Assembly (NCBI GenBank): GCA_009741485.1
Contig: CM019236.1
Span: 55,087,861-55,151,860 of the forward strand
Reading direction: 5' to 3'
DNA from: Malurus cyaneus samueli
Taxonomy: Eukaryota; Chordata; Aves; Passeriformes; Maluridae
Length of the DNA stretch: 64,000 bases
Each line of letters opens with the position of its first letter. Position 1 is the first letter of the stretch. The position numbers and the translations under genes are program-made. Below are positions 12,923-27,660 of the stretch, piece by piece. The notes below the pieces were generated by a model. That model searched no databases. It was given only the letters and a program-made list of their open reading frames with translations, and was not told the DNA's origin.

Positions 12923-13284
12923 CAAACCTGTAGCAGAACTGGCAAAAAGTCCTTAACAAGCTGAATTTAAAACTGCCACTGAAGTCAATGGGACTCAAGT
13001 TTTAATCTATTTGGACACTTACAAACCATACACGTCTGTGTGTGTTTTAGGCAAATTTGCTTTAATTTTCTCTGAAACGTTTCTTGCTTTGAGACAAGGA
13101 ATTATTCAGTTTTTATTCCATGTACTAATTTAAGCTAATTTAAGTAGGGCACATCAGGGAACTGTGGAACCTCTAAGATTGGAAAGAATCTCAGATCACC
13201 TCATGAGCTCAGAAGATGGTCATGGCTTCTACCACCCTCACTTTCAAATTCCTGACTCATTGTTCAGGACCAGTTCTATGTGTA

Positions 13285-13432
13285 AAAAACAAACAAACAA
13301 AAAAAACACCCAACAAAACAAAACAAAAAAAAAAAAAACCCCTCAAAAACAAGCAAAAACAAGACCAAAAAGAGCAAAAAATCCAAAAACAAAACAACCC
13401 ACAAAACAAACAACAAAAAAAAACCAACAGCC
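13285..13432. repeat. A-rich low-complexity tract, copy 2
   Basis: Counterpart of the tract at 7962-8105. Homopolymer lengths differ from copy 1 at several places, for example an uninterrupted A-run near 13,326-13,338. Confidence 0.9.
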
Positions 13433-16400
13433 AAATTAAACCCTGAAAAAAATACCAACCTGTAGAAGTGCACTACATGTGAAAAACTCTCTGAAAAGAA
13501 AGCCTGTCCACAAGTAGCATCCCTTTCAATAAATGTCAAGAGCACAACTTCGTTCTGAAAAAAGCATTGCTGCCTAATGCAATGGTTGTGATGCACTGAT
13601 AAGAGTTTGTTGTGGGACTAGGGCACCAGTAGTTATGTTCAGGTGTGTAAACTTCAGCTCCCACTAGTGTCTTTGGTGGGTTCAAGTACTTCACTAAAGC
13701 TCCAGTGACTGCTCCAGAAGACAGGCAGTTTTCTTTAAGTTCTGAGCATTGTCAGCCCTGTCTGTATGTCTTAGACACTTTCCAGGATTTAAAATGCTGC
13801 TAAGCACCTCCATTCAGACACTCAAATTGCTCTGCAGATGCCTGGGTTTAGGTCCTGCCCTGAAAATGGTTTGTCACATGGCTTACAGCAAATACTTAAA
13901 ATCTGTGTCTTGATCCTGTGGCTGTAGAAAACAGAGATTTTGATAACATTTTTTGTGCACCATTTGCTTATCTTCACTCTGAGTTTGTAAGTAAATATGG
14001 ATAGGGACTGTGTTTACAATGTATGTGTGGAACATCTGTCACTGCAGAGCACCCATTTACTACTACAATACAGATAATTCTTTAATCCTTTTTTAAACTT
14101 CTCATTAAGGCTTACCATAAATGAAGAATTTCAGTAAAAATCACATACTTCAGAAAATATACTTAATTCCTTTGTGAGTTTTAAATAATGAGGCACAGTG
14201 ATATTTTTAGTTTGGAATATTTTGGAATGTCTGGAATGTCAAGTTCCCCAGATGATGATTAAAAGGTCAAGTAATAAAGTGTATGATAAACTATGCCTGA
14301 GATTCCTCATAAAACAAATGAGTAATGGCTGTACAAACTGTGTTGCCATGTTTTGATATCAAAAAATTCCTACACTGTATTATTCCCTCAAATTTGTTAA
14401 TTTATAGGATTGTCAGAAAAACAGCACAGCAACGACTAGTTTGCAGCTTCTCTGGGGCTGAAGTCAGAGTTAAGAAGCAAATGAAAAGAGTATATTAAAG
14501 AAATAGTGCTGATGTTGCTAGTGGACCTCACTGTGGAGAATGTGAAAAGGGTTTTTTTCTTTCCAGAGTGCAGGTCTGGTGTTGGTAAGTATCATGTTAA
14601 GTTTCTTTAGAAGTGTGTTTGTTTCTGTGAGGATTATAACATTAGATTAGAACATTGCTCGAGGCACAATCACAGGAGCCCTCCAGAGCTGTCAAGCATT
14701 TGGCATATCTCACTTATCTCTAAGGGTGGCAGGGGCCATCAATACAAAGTGGACCATCAATCAATATGGGGTCTTCTTCAGACGTTGCCTGTCAGCTGAT
14801 CAGAGGAAGACTTTAGGGAATCAGCTTTCCATTATCAGGATTTGGTCTGTGATCAGAACAAACCACTAAACCTTTTACTTTTCACTTGGCAAAAACATAC
14901 ACACTGGAAAAAAGTCCTGACAGTTCATTCATTTTGCTCCATCACTGGAGCCAGATGATGTTTGACTGGGGAGACCCACCCTCTTTGATGTTGTACTCTT
15001 TTGAGAGTGCTCTCCTTCCAAATTAAAGAGAAATATTTCTGTGTCCAGCTGTTAAATGTGACGTTTGCCATTTTTCAGTGCATTGGCTTTGTGCCATCTC
15101 GCAGGCTGTGTTTCAAGCCTATCTTTTTCCTTTCCCCTTCTCAGCAGCAATATCCACAATGTGTTAGTGTCTCCAACTTCTACATACATCAGTACCAAAA
15201 GGGAAAATATGAGTAATACTGCATTTCTCTGAACTGCAGCAGCAGCATTTATGCGTCTCTTCTGATTTTTTTAATTAAAGCCAGCAATCCTTCATGCAAT
15301 GAAGGATGAAACCCTTAAATATGATCTATGAAAAGCCGACTGCAGTTTCATTTTGACTGCAGTAAGCAAACCATGTTGAAGCAAAGCCTTACTAGAAAAC
15401 ATTTACTGGTTAAATGAGTGTGGATATCACTAAAACTCGTTTCGTGTCCACATCAAAAAAATGGCACCCATTCAGCAGCCCTAGCTCTGTTTAAATTAAG
15501 ACAAACTTCTCATGAAAGCTTGAATAAATATTTAAGTTTATGTAATCAAGAAAATCTGTATCTTTTCGAATTTATTAAGTGCAATTTTTAGAGTTATAAA
15601 AACCACTGTCACAAACTGTGTATACAGTAAATAAATGGTGAACTCAACATTACAACATTTTGCCTTTCCATTGAGATGGATGAAATGCAACAGGTTCCAA
15701 CTATTCTTCAGTTCAAGCCCTCCATAATCCTTTTTATTTCCATATTTGCTGATACAGAAAAGGATCAATGTTTGATGAATTTTGGCAAGATCATTATTAC
15801 AAACCTATGTTTTGTAATTAATCTCAGACTATGACCAGAAAATCTGAATAACTGCTCATGTACTCATCACATCCTCATGCTGTGAAAATTAAAACCTGAC
15901 TGAGAGCCTCAACGGATGAGAATGAAAGCATTTAATTTGGAAAGCTACATGAATGATAACAAAAACAGAGCACTTCCCCTTTAGATATCCACTTTGTAGA
16001 TTCATGCCAAGAAAGAGTATATTCAGAAAGATTTGATCTAGAAAAAAGCAGCAAAGATGCTCTTAATCTGGACTACAAGTAACTCGTGGACACAGTTTCT
16101 AAAAATTTTAGAACTATACAGGTTTAAAAACAAATATAAATTATCCTCTTTCCAAAAAGCTAGCAGAGAGCCAAGCTATGTTCTGCAGGGCTTCAGGCAG
16201 TTCTCAAAAGCTATCTGGTATCTAATGAAGGCAGTACTGGGACTGGAGATGTCCAAGCAACACAGAGACACTGGCTGCAACACTGTTGGCAACTCAACAG
16301 CAGGCGTGTTTACTTGTTCCTGGAATGAATCAATCACTGCCTCTCCTAAAATTATGCACAGCACATATATGTGCTCTGTAAATGGTGTATTTGGATCTCC

Positions 16401-17350
16401 ACATTATGCTCGTTCCATGACCCGGGTTCCAAAGTGGTAACCTTGTTATAAGAATATAATTTATGATATTATGGTTCCTCTCTTTCCTTATTTCTAAATA
16501 GACTAAGATACATTTTTCTTACTATTAATTCCAACCTTCTCTTATTTAGCTAATCAATGTTGCTCAAAATTTTCTTTAGTTGTCTCTGATCTCCCGCTGA
16601 CCACTGTTTCATCATGTTCCTTTTTTCTGCCCCTCAATTTATCAGACAGCAGAACACCCAAGAATACTTCATTAGTGTGAAAATGAAGGACTAATTCCAA
16701 AGATTTGTGTTGGTCTTTTTCTCTATTATTTTCTGTATTATTCTCTTTCACCTTTAAGAACATTCACCTTACTTTGATCCTTCCAGCCTTTCTCAACTCT
16801 CCTCTCTCTGTCAAAATAGTTTTCTCTAAAATGGCACATTTTTCATCCCAGACAGCTATAAGTACAAAATATATAGATGGTTTATGTAGCCCACAGATTA
16901 ATTAAGCCTATTTCAGAAATAGCAGAGTAGTTTGAGCAGCAGCTGTACTGGCCTTTAAGTGATGACTTTTTTACAAAGGAACTTAAGGCAGAAAAAAACT
17001 ATTTGAAACCAACAGAACCAGTGATCATAATCCATCATGAATATTTTAACAGTAAACTGATTTATGCAAAGTAAGTTTCATTTTTCTCCAAGACTAAATT
17101 AGAAACAAAAATTAAAATAAACCAGTTATTTTGATGATTCTCCCATTATTCTCAAAATTTAATACAAAGGGGAAAATAAACATTTTTTAGCAAGGCTACA
17201 TGTAAAATTATTTTACTAGAGCTATTCAAAATCTCACAGTGGTTGTAAAGCAGTAAAAATTACAAAATATTTTGGAGCAAGAGTTTTTGTTTTGTTTTTT
17301 CTTTGAAGTGTTTCAAGATTTTTTAAACCAAAACATAAATAATCTTTCAT

Positions 17351-20300
17351 TGTAAGCTTACTATGCCTTAAAAATGAAAGGAATTTTGAGCTAAGAAGTA
17401 CATTTTCTATTTAGAAAATGTAAGAGCTTCATATTTTGATCATTTTGAACCCTTTTTCCCTAAGTTTTGTTCATGAGAAATTTCCATTAAACTGACATTT
17501 TTTGCAAACAGTTTTATTTTCTCAGTATTCACTTGAAAACAAAAAAAAATGTTTCCTTGGGAAACTCCAACAATTTGTAAGCAGTTATCTGTTGTACCCC
17601 AGTTAAACACATACATAAAAACAGTCATGGCACCTAAGAGCTTGCAATCTAGGAGACACAGATAAGGCTAAATTAATTGAGACACACAGAAAATGTGATG
17701 AAAGCATAACCTTTCTCCACTCCTTTCCTGTATCTTTCCCCTTCACTCACAGTCACAAAAATTTTCTGCTTAAATACAAAAAGATTAATAGGGAGAATTT
17801 CTTCACAGCTTTCCCAAGTTCAGCAGGAATTGTGCTGCTTCCCCTGTGCCAGAGAGAAAAGCTTTGGTGTCCCAGTGGGGTACAGTTCTCTACCTTCTCC
17901 CTCCTATTCAGGGAGAAAACAACCCCTGAATGTATCTTCAGGCAGGTGAAAATCTGAACCCTTTCTTGGCCAGCTGCTGTCCCCTGACCACAGGAAGGCA
18001 GGCAGTGCACATCAGACTAGATTATTCCATAAATTTGAGGGCAAAGAGAAGGTATGCTAAAGAAAGGGCAGAGAAACTAAACAACGTAGAAAATAGATAT
18101 TTTATCAAAGTGACAAAATACAGCAAGCAAATGAGTCCTTGTTCAGCTTCTCTTTAATGCCTCACAGACTGCATACTTATGGTACGGGGTTGACTGGTTT
18201 GATCACTGCAATTGTAAGATGAGAAAATATTAAAAATAACTAAGCCAACTCTTAGCAATACACTCAGATTAACTGTTTTCAAAGAACTTGATGAAGCTGT
18301 AATAAAAATCAATTTATCCACTGAAAGAAGCACTTCTTGTTCTCAAGTGGCAGATTTATGATTTCACGCAAGCATGAATATCCTAGAGCTCACCCTTTTT
18401 AATAAGGAGTCTTTTAAAAGACATAAAATATTTGTCCTAATGAAGTAATGGTTTCCTAAGGTTTTGCTTCTTTTCTGTACTGCCTACAGTTTTATGTCTT
18501 TGTTGAAATGTGTCACTTCTTAAATTATGATGTTTTCCTAAGTCTACTATATTCTTTTTCTAACCCACACTAAGAAAGCACAATTGTCAGACATTATGTT
18601 TTGAGGGCGAACTGACCTCCAACATATTGTGGATAACGTAAATTTAATATTTTATAGTTATTCTGAAAACATTCCTAAACTTAAAATCCTTGGTTGCTTA
18701 GTATCTTTAACTCACTCCACCTAACAACAGTAAACTAAAGAGGCCAATATTTTCTGAAAAAAAAAAAAAAATCAAAGTAAAAGCTGAGAGGCAAAGATGT
18801 AAAAGTACTTTAACTTTTAGGGAGTCACTGCTATTACAGAGTCGCAGCCAACTTTAGATACACTGTACTGAGACAGCCCAAAGAGCTGCTGCAATCACAG
18901 GACTGTCATCTTAGCTTGTTCAAATTGGTCTAAAAATTGTCCAAGAAACTGGGAGTATGGGATGAGTGAGACAGGAGAGGTTAATGCACTGTGATTCTAG
19001 CCTCTGCTGACTCATTCTGTCAAAAAATACTGAGATTCATCCAACAAAGTATGATAGTATGTCACTGTGGTAGATTTTACTTTTTTTTCTCAAACACTTT
19101 TCATTTCCCAGTAGAGAGCAGAGAAGGATCTGAGTTACTCCAGGCTTCAAAGGAAAGACATTTATTTTGTCCAGATAAGTAAATTGTCTAGTAATCCCAT
19201 GTGGCATCTGGATGGGAAATATATTATACTTACTAGAAAATTGAGCAAATCCTTGGAATCAAGGATGAATAAACAAACTGACTGAGAGGAAAAGACACTT
19301 ACCAGAGTCTTAATAATGAGGTGCATTCAGGAGCATTCCATACTTTAAAGGCTAGTGGTGCAGTGAGCACAACTAATGAAGTCTGGTTTTAATATGGGTG
19401 TGTGTCCTTTGTCCCCAAAAGCCTGGTTTGACTATGGATGTGTGTCCTTTGTCCCCAAAAACTTCACTGCTGTAATAATCTCTCCTTTGACACTGATTGC
19501 AGTATACAAGACAGCTATATAAATACTTTCCAGTTCTTATGTAATTAGTGCTGCTGCTGCTATCACTGAAGTTTAGTTCACAGAATATCAAAATGTGCAG
19601 CGCAGTCCCTGTGGGTGCAGCAGGAACGCCGTCCTGGGGTACCGCATCTTACAATGTGTAAGCAGAGAAAGGTATAGTGGTGACCAAAATTTGTCGCAGA
19701 AAAACCCAGTAACTTTTGCTCAGCAGTGAGAAATAAACTGGGTCACTGAACTTTGCTGACCCCCCATAACAACCATCTGCATTTTCAGTAATCTTCTTGA
19801 AAGCATCCCAAAAGCAGGTAACTCTGTTTGGAAGTCACTTTGTGAAATGTGAAGCAGCAAAAAGGTGAAATCTGGAACCATGCAGGACAGAAAAGTCAGG
19901 GTGCAGTTAGCACATACTCAACAAACCTCATGTATTTTACCAATTGCACTGGCAATAGATTCAGATTGCAGCTATTGTTTTTCCAAATCTCTGGAAATTT
20001 AAGCTACTGCCTTTTTGGAAAAGTACAGTTGCCATGACAATACAGAAAAGAGTGTGCCCTGTATCCTTTTTTTTTACTTCACTATATATACAGGATATCC
20101 TGTATTATACAGACTGTCTGGCAGTTCTAAAAGATGAAAACTACATTTCCCGTTTTCTTCTTTTTTTTTTTTGTACTTCTTCGACATTTCAGGCAATTTA
20201 CCTTCATACCTATTGCATCAAATCCAGTGAAAATGCAGAAGGGATTCCTGTATCCTACCACTATATTTCTGACTTAATTAAATCCATTCCAATCACAACA

Positions 20301-23300
20301 GGTAAATCATTAGGAACAGCACAGTTCAATTGCAGATACTTTCCATATTTATCAAATTTAAACTTCGTGTTTTGTGACATTTTCTCCATCTAAAAGGTGT
20401 TTTATCTACAAATGTTTAAAACTAACAGCCACTGAAACAAACCCTCAGATTCTAATCAACTTTAAAACATTGTAAATACCATCTGAATCAGACCCAAAAT
20501 TGTATTACTGTGAGCTGCTCTTTAAAATTGCATAGAAGTCCTAAACACAGTGTCAAAAGGCATCACGCTCCACAATGCAGAGCATCTGTATTTCAATATT
20601 TTAATTACAGTGTAAATCTTCTAAAAGTCAGTCTAAAAGCTAGCAAAGACAAATAGCTAGCAGATTTTTAAATTACGGTTGTGATGAGAGAAAAAGAGCA
20701 GGAAGATCTAATCATGCTTGTAACAAATGATTGTGGCACTATTCACCTGTAATATTACAAAGATATGTATTGCAATTCCCATTTTACACCTGATGTATAC
20801 CATGCCATTAACTCTGCAACTTGGCTTAAACAGTCTATCAACTTTAATGTTACATTTACATATACTGTTCACATAAATTAGAAAAAACTCCAAACCTCAT
20901 CACATATGTCATTCACAAACTGAATACAGTCAGTTCTGAGATTTGTATTGATTTAATATCCTTGAGAGCAAAAATAAACAGTACTCGAAAGATCCATCAT
21001 GATGCAATTATCCAAAGTTTTTCTTTTAAAATGCATCTCTGCTTGATTCCTGACAAAATCATTTTAACTGTAAATTTGCAAACATGTCAATTACAAAACT
21101 GCAGAGATCTGAACCATAATAGTCAAAGCTCAGCTGTTTTATAAATACATTTTAAATATGGCATTAATATAAAAATCCTATATGATACAATCAAAACAAT
21201 TTAATATAACTTTTTATGGCAATAACCAGGTCATGTAAAAAAAAAAATGTACTCCATCATGTAATTTTGAACTTCTTCTGACCTTCTGATGGCTATGACT
21301 GGGAACAAATAAATATATTGGCAGATTTTATTCACAAAACAGAGGACACTTAATCTAAACAGCTTTTGTTTTAGTAGGTATGTGGGGTGCATCTCAAACG
21401 AGAAACTACCAGTCTTTCATATACATCAATTGTAACAACAGATTAAAAATCTTACAGATTTAGAGCATATGTACACTGCCATCAAAGTGGCTGTTCTCTG
21501 AGTGTGAATTAGTTACCTAGGTCATAACAGCAGGGAAAGCACAGCAGCATGGGATGTACTCACAGCTACCTACTGTGCTTTACTGAGAGTTTGGTATCCT
21601 GTGGTAGACTCATTTTTGTTGGAATTGCATATTTATAAGACTGAAATAATGACCCCAATTAAAATTATTTGGCTTGTATCTGCCCAGAGTGCAGAAAAAT
21701 CTTTGTGTGCAATGCAATCTGTTGTGCATGAATTTGCAATAGGGGAAGCCTGACTGTAAATATTGGTGCACCAGTATTTCCTTTGTTCACACAGCAATAA
21801 CCAAATAGGGTTAAATACAGAACCTCACCCTTTTACCCAAAGTCCTTGTAGACACAGCAGAGAGAAACAGGCAGCCTCTGAGGGCAGCACCTCATGATGA
21901 AGGTTAACTCCCCTGGATCAGGTACTCACTGGTATCGAATGGTATTGGCTGATGCTGCCTGAACAACCTGCTATGAATTGTCACACCCTGGACACCGTCC
22001 CTGGTCTCTCACTGAGATCAGTACTCAAAGGATTCAAGCTCTTAAAGAAAAGGATATTATCCATTTTTGACACCTTAACATTTAAGTGTGACTATTGTAG
22101 TTCATTTTTTACCAGAAAAAAAACAAAAATACCTACTTTGTATAAATATGTTCATAAGTAAGTGTATAGAACCGTATCAGTCTTAAAAAATATAGCCACT
22201 GTTACAACTTTAAGAGCATGTTGTCAACCAATCATGAGTTTTGAGTTTTTAAACTTCTTTTCAGCATTTTTTCCAAAATATAATCCTCCTTCTTTTTCTT
22301 TTTTGAGTACACATCAGCAGTAGAAGTTTTTAAGAGTTGTGGTTTGTAAGGCTGCTGTAAGAAGCTGCTTCCCTAAAATGACCTTTCCTACCCAGCAAAT
22401 GATTATAGCAGAGCAAAAGGAAAAGAAGCAGAAGGAAAAAACCCCAAATGTTTTTGTTACACTGCTCACAAAACTCCTGAGTTGGTAAAGTTTTTCAGAC
22501 ACATGCTCAAAAGCTAAAATAAACAAATAAATAAATGTGTTCCCTTTCCACTTGATTTTAATTTCAAGATTTGACTGGCTGAGATGTCTCAGGTCATTTT
22601 ATGGAAGCCTGGAGATGACGTGGTGGCAAAAATATGAGAATGCCTGGAGCGTGACAAGAATGGGATACCTTTTCTCTCCAAAAGCACCCCACCAGATCCC
22701 AGCAGGCCCTGTGCAAACACAGCCTTGTCCCAGGTGCACAGGACCATCTTCTGAGCTCTCCAAAGGCAGAGATCTTCGGAAACCTTTTTCTTAACAGTGG
22801 AGAAATCATTGTCAAAATCAGGTCTTTAACAATACACAACCTTGTGCAAGATAAAGTACCAACACTGCCCTTTGGCAAAGTCTAATTAGAAACACTTAAT
22901 TAGAGAGAAAATCATCCTGATGCTTGCATTTGGATAAACTAACAGGAACTGAAACACAGGAGAGTGTACAGCATATCTACATAGGCACTAAGAGATTTTG
23001 TGAAACTACGTAACAGTGTCATCTAGTGACTCTTGCAATAATCTTCTTACCCAGACAGTGCGACCAGCTAGGGGCAAGGCCAGTTTTTAACCTGCTGAAG
23101 TGAGCTGTGCCCAAATTCTCTATTGACACCTGGCATTCCGCTGTGATTAGGCTTCACAAGCAAACTGGGAGCATGCACACACACATACGACACTTGCAAA
23201 CAGTGCACAGATATCCTTAACTCTGTGTGTGGAAATCCTGGTGGAATGCCAGTGCTAAGCATGGTACAGGCTCCTGTCTTGTGTCAGGGAAAGCATCTGT

Positions 23301-23464
23301 CATGATGGTGCTGAAATACAGCCCACGATTATACCACCTAGTGAGACTCCTTTGAACTCAGTCCTTCATGCAATCTGCAGGACACTTTGCAAGGTCCAGC
23401 AGACCACCAGCGAGACACTGAGCTTAGCCACAGGTACAAGCAAGCAACTTGTTTGTCTTCTTTT
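17351..23464. other. Non-coding, single-copy, no gene recognised
   Basis: AT-rich sequence with only short chance reading frames. Apart from a two-unit tandem repeat at 19,383, no mobile element, RNA gene or exon can be supported. Confidence 0.55.
19383..19462. repeat. 2 x 40-bp tandem repeat
   Basis: Units 19383-19422 and 19423-19462 both begin CTGGTTT and end with GTGTGTCCTTTGTCCCCAAA plus two or three bases. They differ at a few internal bases. Confidence 0.9.
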
Positions 23465-23635
23465 TCCTCTGTCTGACCCTAACACCGAGAATTGCCCTGG
23501 GAGTGTCCAAGCCCAGGCTGTATGGGGCTTTTGAGAAACCTGCCCTAGTGGCAGGGGTCCCTGCCTGTGGCAGAGGAGTTGGAACTGGAGGATCTTCAAG
23601 GTCCCTCCAAACCCAATACTAGGATTATGTATCAA
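23465..23635 (+). mobile_element. CR1 3' fragment
   Basis: The motif order is that of a CR1 3' end: CCTGGGAGTGTCCAAGCCCA, GGCTGTATGGGGCTTTTGAG, CCTGCCTGTGGCAGAGG, GTTGGAACTGGAGGATCTTC, then AAGGTCCCTCCAAACCCAA. The octamer tail is decayed. Confidence 0.85.
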
Positions 23636-23639
23636 TAGC

Positions 23640-26600
23640 CAGCGACTAAATCCCGTACCGTAATTCCTTATTTCTGAGTATGTTCCCTGAATGTGATCTT
23701 GTGTCCCCATAAGGCTCCTGAGAGCCCGTTAGTGTTCCTTTGCTTCTTCCTTCTTCTCATTCTTCTTGCCTGAAATTCTGCTTCCCACACAAGCAACCAC
23801 ATAACAAAGACCATTAATAAAAATGAAAAACTTAACAAATATATTGGATTCCTTCCTTTTTAGGGTTATGAAGTTCTTCATAAAGTGCAATACTTGCCAA
23901 AGAATACAGTTAAAGGCATGAGCATTTTGTTACATTTCCATTATAATTAATTAAACTGTCAGAAATATTGTCCAAAGAGCATTCAGTCTGACAAACTTGG
24001 AAAATCTGGAAAATGTAATGCGAGTGTGATGCTTGTCTGTAATTCATGCTCCAGTATATGGGGGTGCAACCACAGTGCAACCTTTATTACCTGCTTATAA
24101 ATAAAAAATAGAAAAAAATGCAATTAAAGCGAACTGGATTTTTTGCAGAGACTCTAATTTTGGAATCATATTCACCTTCTTCCTTTGCTTTACACTGTAC
24201 TGCTTAGCCCTCTGAATGATACACACCAAAATTTAATGTAACATTCCAGAAAATAAAAAAAAAGTTTTGTCCCTGGTTTGATAATTATTTTTTTCTGATT
24301 CTGCTGTAAGCTCAATATTTGAAATTCAGTTTAACACCAAGAAAAAAAAAAATTAAAAGAGGATTTTCACCCAAGTTCATATTTTCTTCCTTGACATTTG
24401 CACTTACCATGCAGCTGAAACATCATCATCTAATTAGGTACCATCATAATAACAGCTCAGAACAGCAGGCAAGTTGTGACACTTTTTTCCTTCCCAGGGC
24501 ACTTGAATCCTCTATACAGTTTAGTCACTGAGGTCTGCTTAAAGCCCTGATCACTGATTTGTGTGGTTTCAGAATCTCAAGCCTTGCTAACCAGTGCATG
24601 CAGCTGAATGTGTCACACCCAGGCACACTGAAAAGATGCATCCAGGCTAGAAATACCAAAAACTCAACTTTATTGTGCCATGCAGGTGCAATAGCTCATT
24701 GGGAAATAGCTCAGCACAACACCCCACTGTATAAGGTAGATACACCTGCCGTGACCAAAGGGCACTAACATCTGATGACTACACCTCTGATTTTGGTGAT
24801 ATCAGCTCAGCTCTCTCTGGGCAAGCTCCTGAACATGGCAATCTCACAACTAGTTCTAAATGGTTCATTGTTGGGAATCCAGCAGAAAAGAAACTTTAAA
24901 ACAAAAATATGGGAGGGGGAAGAGAGAGAGAGAAGTATTTACAATGTTTTTAGAGGAAGGTTATGACAAGTTGAAGGAACAAAGAGGAAGAAAGAGGGCT
25001 CCAGATATGTGAAGGAGTCTCTTGGCTTTCATTTTGAAACAAAGTTATAAGCACTTGGCTTTGCCAGAACAGTCTTAGAAATCTATAACAATAAAAAATA
25101 AGGAAAAAAGCTAGCAGAATTTCAGCTCAGAAGAGTCCTGAACCTCCTTTCTTTTCTGTGAATAAAAGAACGGGCTACTCTGCTTCCTTTCCCAGACCTG
25201 ATCCAAAGGGCAGCCTACTGAGGGACCCTGGGGTCCAGGAATAAGCTCTCACCAAAGCTGAACCAGCACAGCCTGTTGCCTTTAGGAAGGGGAAATCTCA
25301 AATTATCAAGAGCTGTTCCCAGGTCTCTCTTCCCAAGGGGAACAGGAGGGCCAACACCACCACTTCTTCAGCACATCTCATGTCCAGCTGTCACTTTGTG
25401 TTTCTGATCCGCAACCCTGCTGATGCCTCCTCTTTCACGCTGCTTAGATCCATTTCTCCATTCCTTGACTGCCTCCCTCTCTTTATCCACCTATTCTTTC
25501 TTTTTCATCTTCAAACAGCCTACTTTCTCAGGCTTTTCATCCCAACTCTGCCCTTGATTCCAAATATATATATATATTCAATATTCCTTTTTAAAACAGT
25601 GAAGTATTTGTATAGCTCAACAATCTGACAACTTGTACACAACAAACACAAGAAAGCAGGGTATTTTTTGTTGTTTTGAATAATGCATCTTCTTCATCTG
25701 CCCTCTTCCACAGTTTTCTTTATGGCACCAAAATGACCATGAGCTGGATTTATTTTTGGACATGAATTATATATTTTTCAGGCAGGTGACTCCAAGGTGC
25801 TTGAAAAAAGCAAGCATTAAAATCTGAGATGGAAAGAGATTCTTCTGCAGTAAGTTGCCTCAGTTCTTAACTCATTCTGTGAGAATAAAATCTAACAAAA
25901 ATGCAATGAACTTGAGAGAATGCTCTGGAATCCATCAGCATATGAGTTTGGCCCTTGATACAGCCACATTTTGAATTGCAAGGCGTATCTGTGAGGACAA
26001 ATAGACTGAAACGAGTGAATTTCAGACAGTACTTTTTCTTTCTAACTGCAAGGAAAAATCAAACATATATGAATGAAGTTCAAAGAAATAAAGCTAAATT
26101 TCAAAATCTGACTTAGAATATTTATAGCAAAATAATGCAAGATTTCGTATGTGCTGCATGGGCCCATTAGTATAAAAAATATATTTAATAAGTGACAAAC
26201 CCAAATGAAAAATTTTATGTGGTCTTGGATACCCACCCATGTAGTTAAATCAATTCCTTTCTGTTTAATCTTGCTATTTGTTTTTCTATCTGAGCTGCCA
26301 ATTTTCTAACATATTAGGGAAGAAGTAGGAAAGTCTTTTTGATTGATAACAAGTTCAGATTTTTGTGTCAGATCAGTAGAGATTTTTTTTTTCAAAGTAA
26401 GAATTTCGTATGTTGCTCTTACATTCTTAGACAATTATTCTACAAAAATTATTTAAATGCTCTTTTTTTAGCTGCTTTGACAAGAACACCAAAACAGTTC
26501 ACATCACCCTTGACCTGCAGGGTGTACATCATCTTGTCAACATATAAACAAACACATGATGGGCTGTATTTTAATAGATTCTGTAAATATCAAGATCCAA

Positions 26601-27660
26601 TTCATCAAAAGGTTTGCCAAAGTGACAGCTGCGGGGGTTGCAGTGTATGGTTGCATGTCCATTCAGCATTCTTGCAAAAGGATAATTGCAAGAAAACCCA
26701 GAGCTACTGTTGCTATTTCTTCAACATTATTATTTCTCTGGAGCTCTGGGTTAAGCTGCAGTCTGTATGTGCCACTTCATGCATAAAAGAAATATGCAGA
26801 CTTCCGGGCAGAGCTATAGCTCTTACAGCTTTTACAATAATCCCTCTCCTCTCTCCCCATCTTTATCAGACAATTCTTCTGATGTGCTGCGCTCTGTCAT
26901 AAAAGGAGGCTGAGAGGAATTTATAAGCACAGAAACTCTTACTTGGGAGAATAAGCAGAGCCCAGTTTTGATAAGGTTTACACAGACACAGTGACTTTTC
27001 TTGGTTGGCTTCGTAGCTTTATGGATTTCAAAGGTAGAAGGAACCCTTAGATCATCTGCTCCAGACTGTGCTTCATGGCCATTAACTTCTGTGCAGGAAA
27101 AGACACAGCAAAAAAGGAGAGGAGCAGTACATGCCTGAAGACTGAGTGATGTGGGTACCTGATGCCCCTGTAATGCCAGGGAATTGCCAAGGGAGATAAG
27201 GCCCTGAGGCCCAGCAAAAGCCAGGACAGCCATTCCTGCAGCTGTGCAGACTGTGACATGCCTGCAAGGACAGTGGCACTCAGCCTAGGGCACAAATGTG
27301 CTAGCTGTGAAATGAAAGACTAACACCTCACATCACTGCCCCTGACCCAAGTCCCCATGGCAATTCTCTGGCTCCCAAAAATGCACAGAGAAAGCAGAAT
27401 CTACCAGGGCTGCTGAGGGAAGAAATTCACAGAAAACGCCTCAGTGAAGATGAGATTCTGAGGCAAAGTGCTACAAGGAAGATGTAGACAGTCTTGCTCT
27501 CCTCATGCATGGCCTGTGAGTTAAAGAGAAGGTTTTGGATTTTCACAGGCCATGAAGGCAAAGGCTGAGATCATTGAACCCAAAGATGCACAGCTTGACA
27601 CATCTAATGATCTTTTAAAAGTCAAAGGTGCCCCTCTCTTTTAGCAAGATATTCTTATGT
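23640..27660 (+). repeat. Source segment of a noisy inverted duplication
   Basis: This segment reappears as reverse complement at about 45,376-50,200. Landmarks include 25,710-25,840 against 47,570-47,710 (nearly identical), 26,780-26,957 against 46,220-46,400, and 27,430-27,560 against 45,490-45,690. The version here is the readable one: short reading frames and homopolymers are regular, while the partner has dense errors. It holds no recognisable exon. A CR1-like remnant lies near 27.02 kb. Confidence 0.9.
27018..27130 (-). mobile_element. Old CR1-like 3' remnant
   Basis: TGGATTTCAAAGGTAGAAGG followed by TTAGATCATCTGCTCCAGAC resembles the reverse-complement 3' end of older CR1-type elements of sauropsids. 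It is strongly diverged, so this is tentative. Confidence 0.4.

Larger units (their letters stand above)
12190..17350 (+). repeat. 5.1-kb direct tandem duplication, copy 2
   Basis: This is the second copy of the unit at 6885-12017. It runs from TTCCTTGCTT to ATCTTTCAT and then continues into sequence present once. It is 28 bases longer overall, through scattered small indels. The CR1 part of this copy is closer to the CR1 consensus, whereas copy 1 has the longer version near 9.66 kb, so neither copy is uniformly better. Confidence 0.95.

Noticed and set aside
26339..26902. 187-codon open frame, with a partial match on the minus strand at 46,269-46,643
   Set aside because: The apparent repeat of the protein comes from the inverted duplication, not selection. 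No known domain, and the frame is AT-rich with no splice context.
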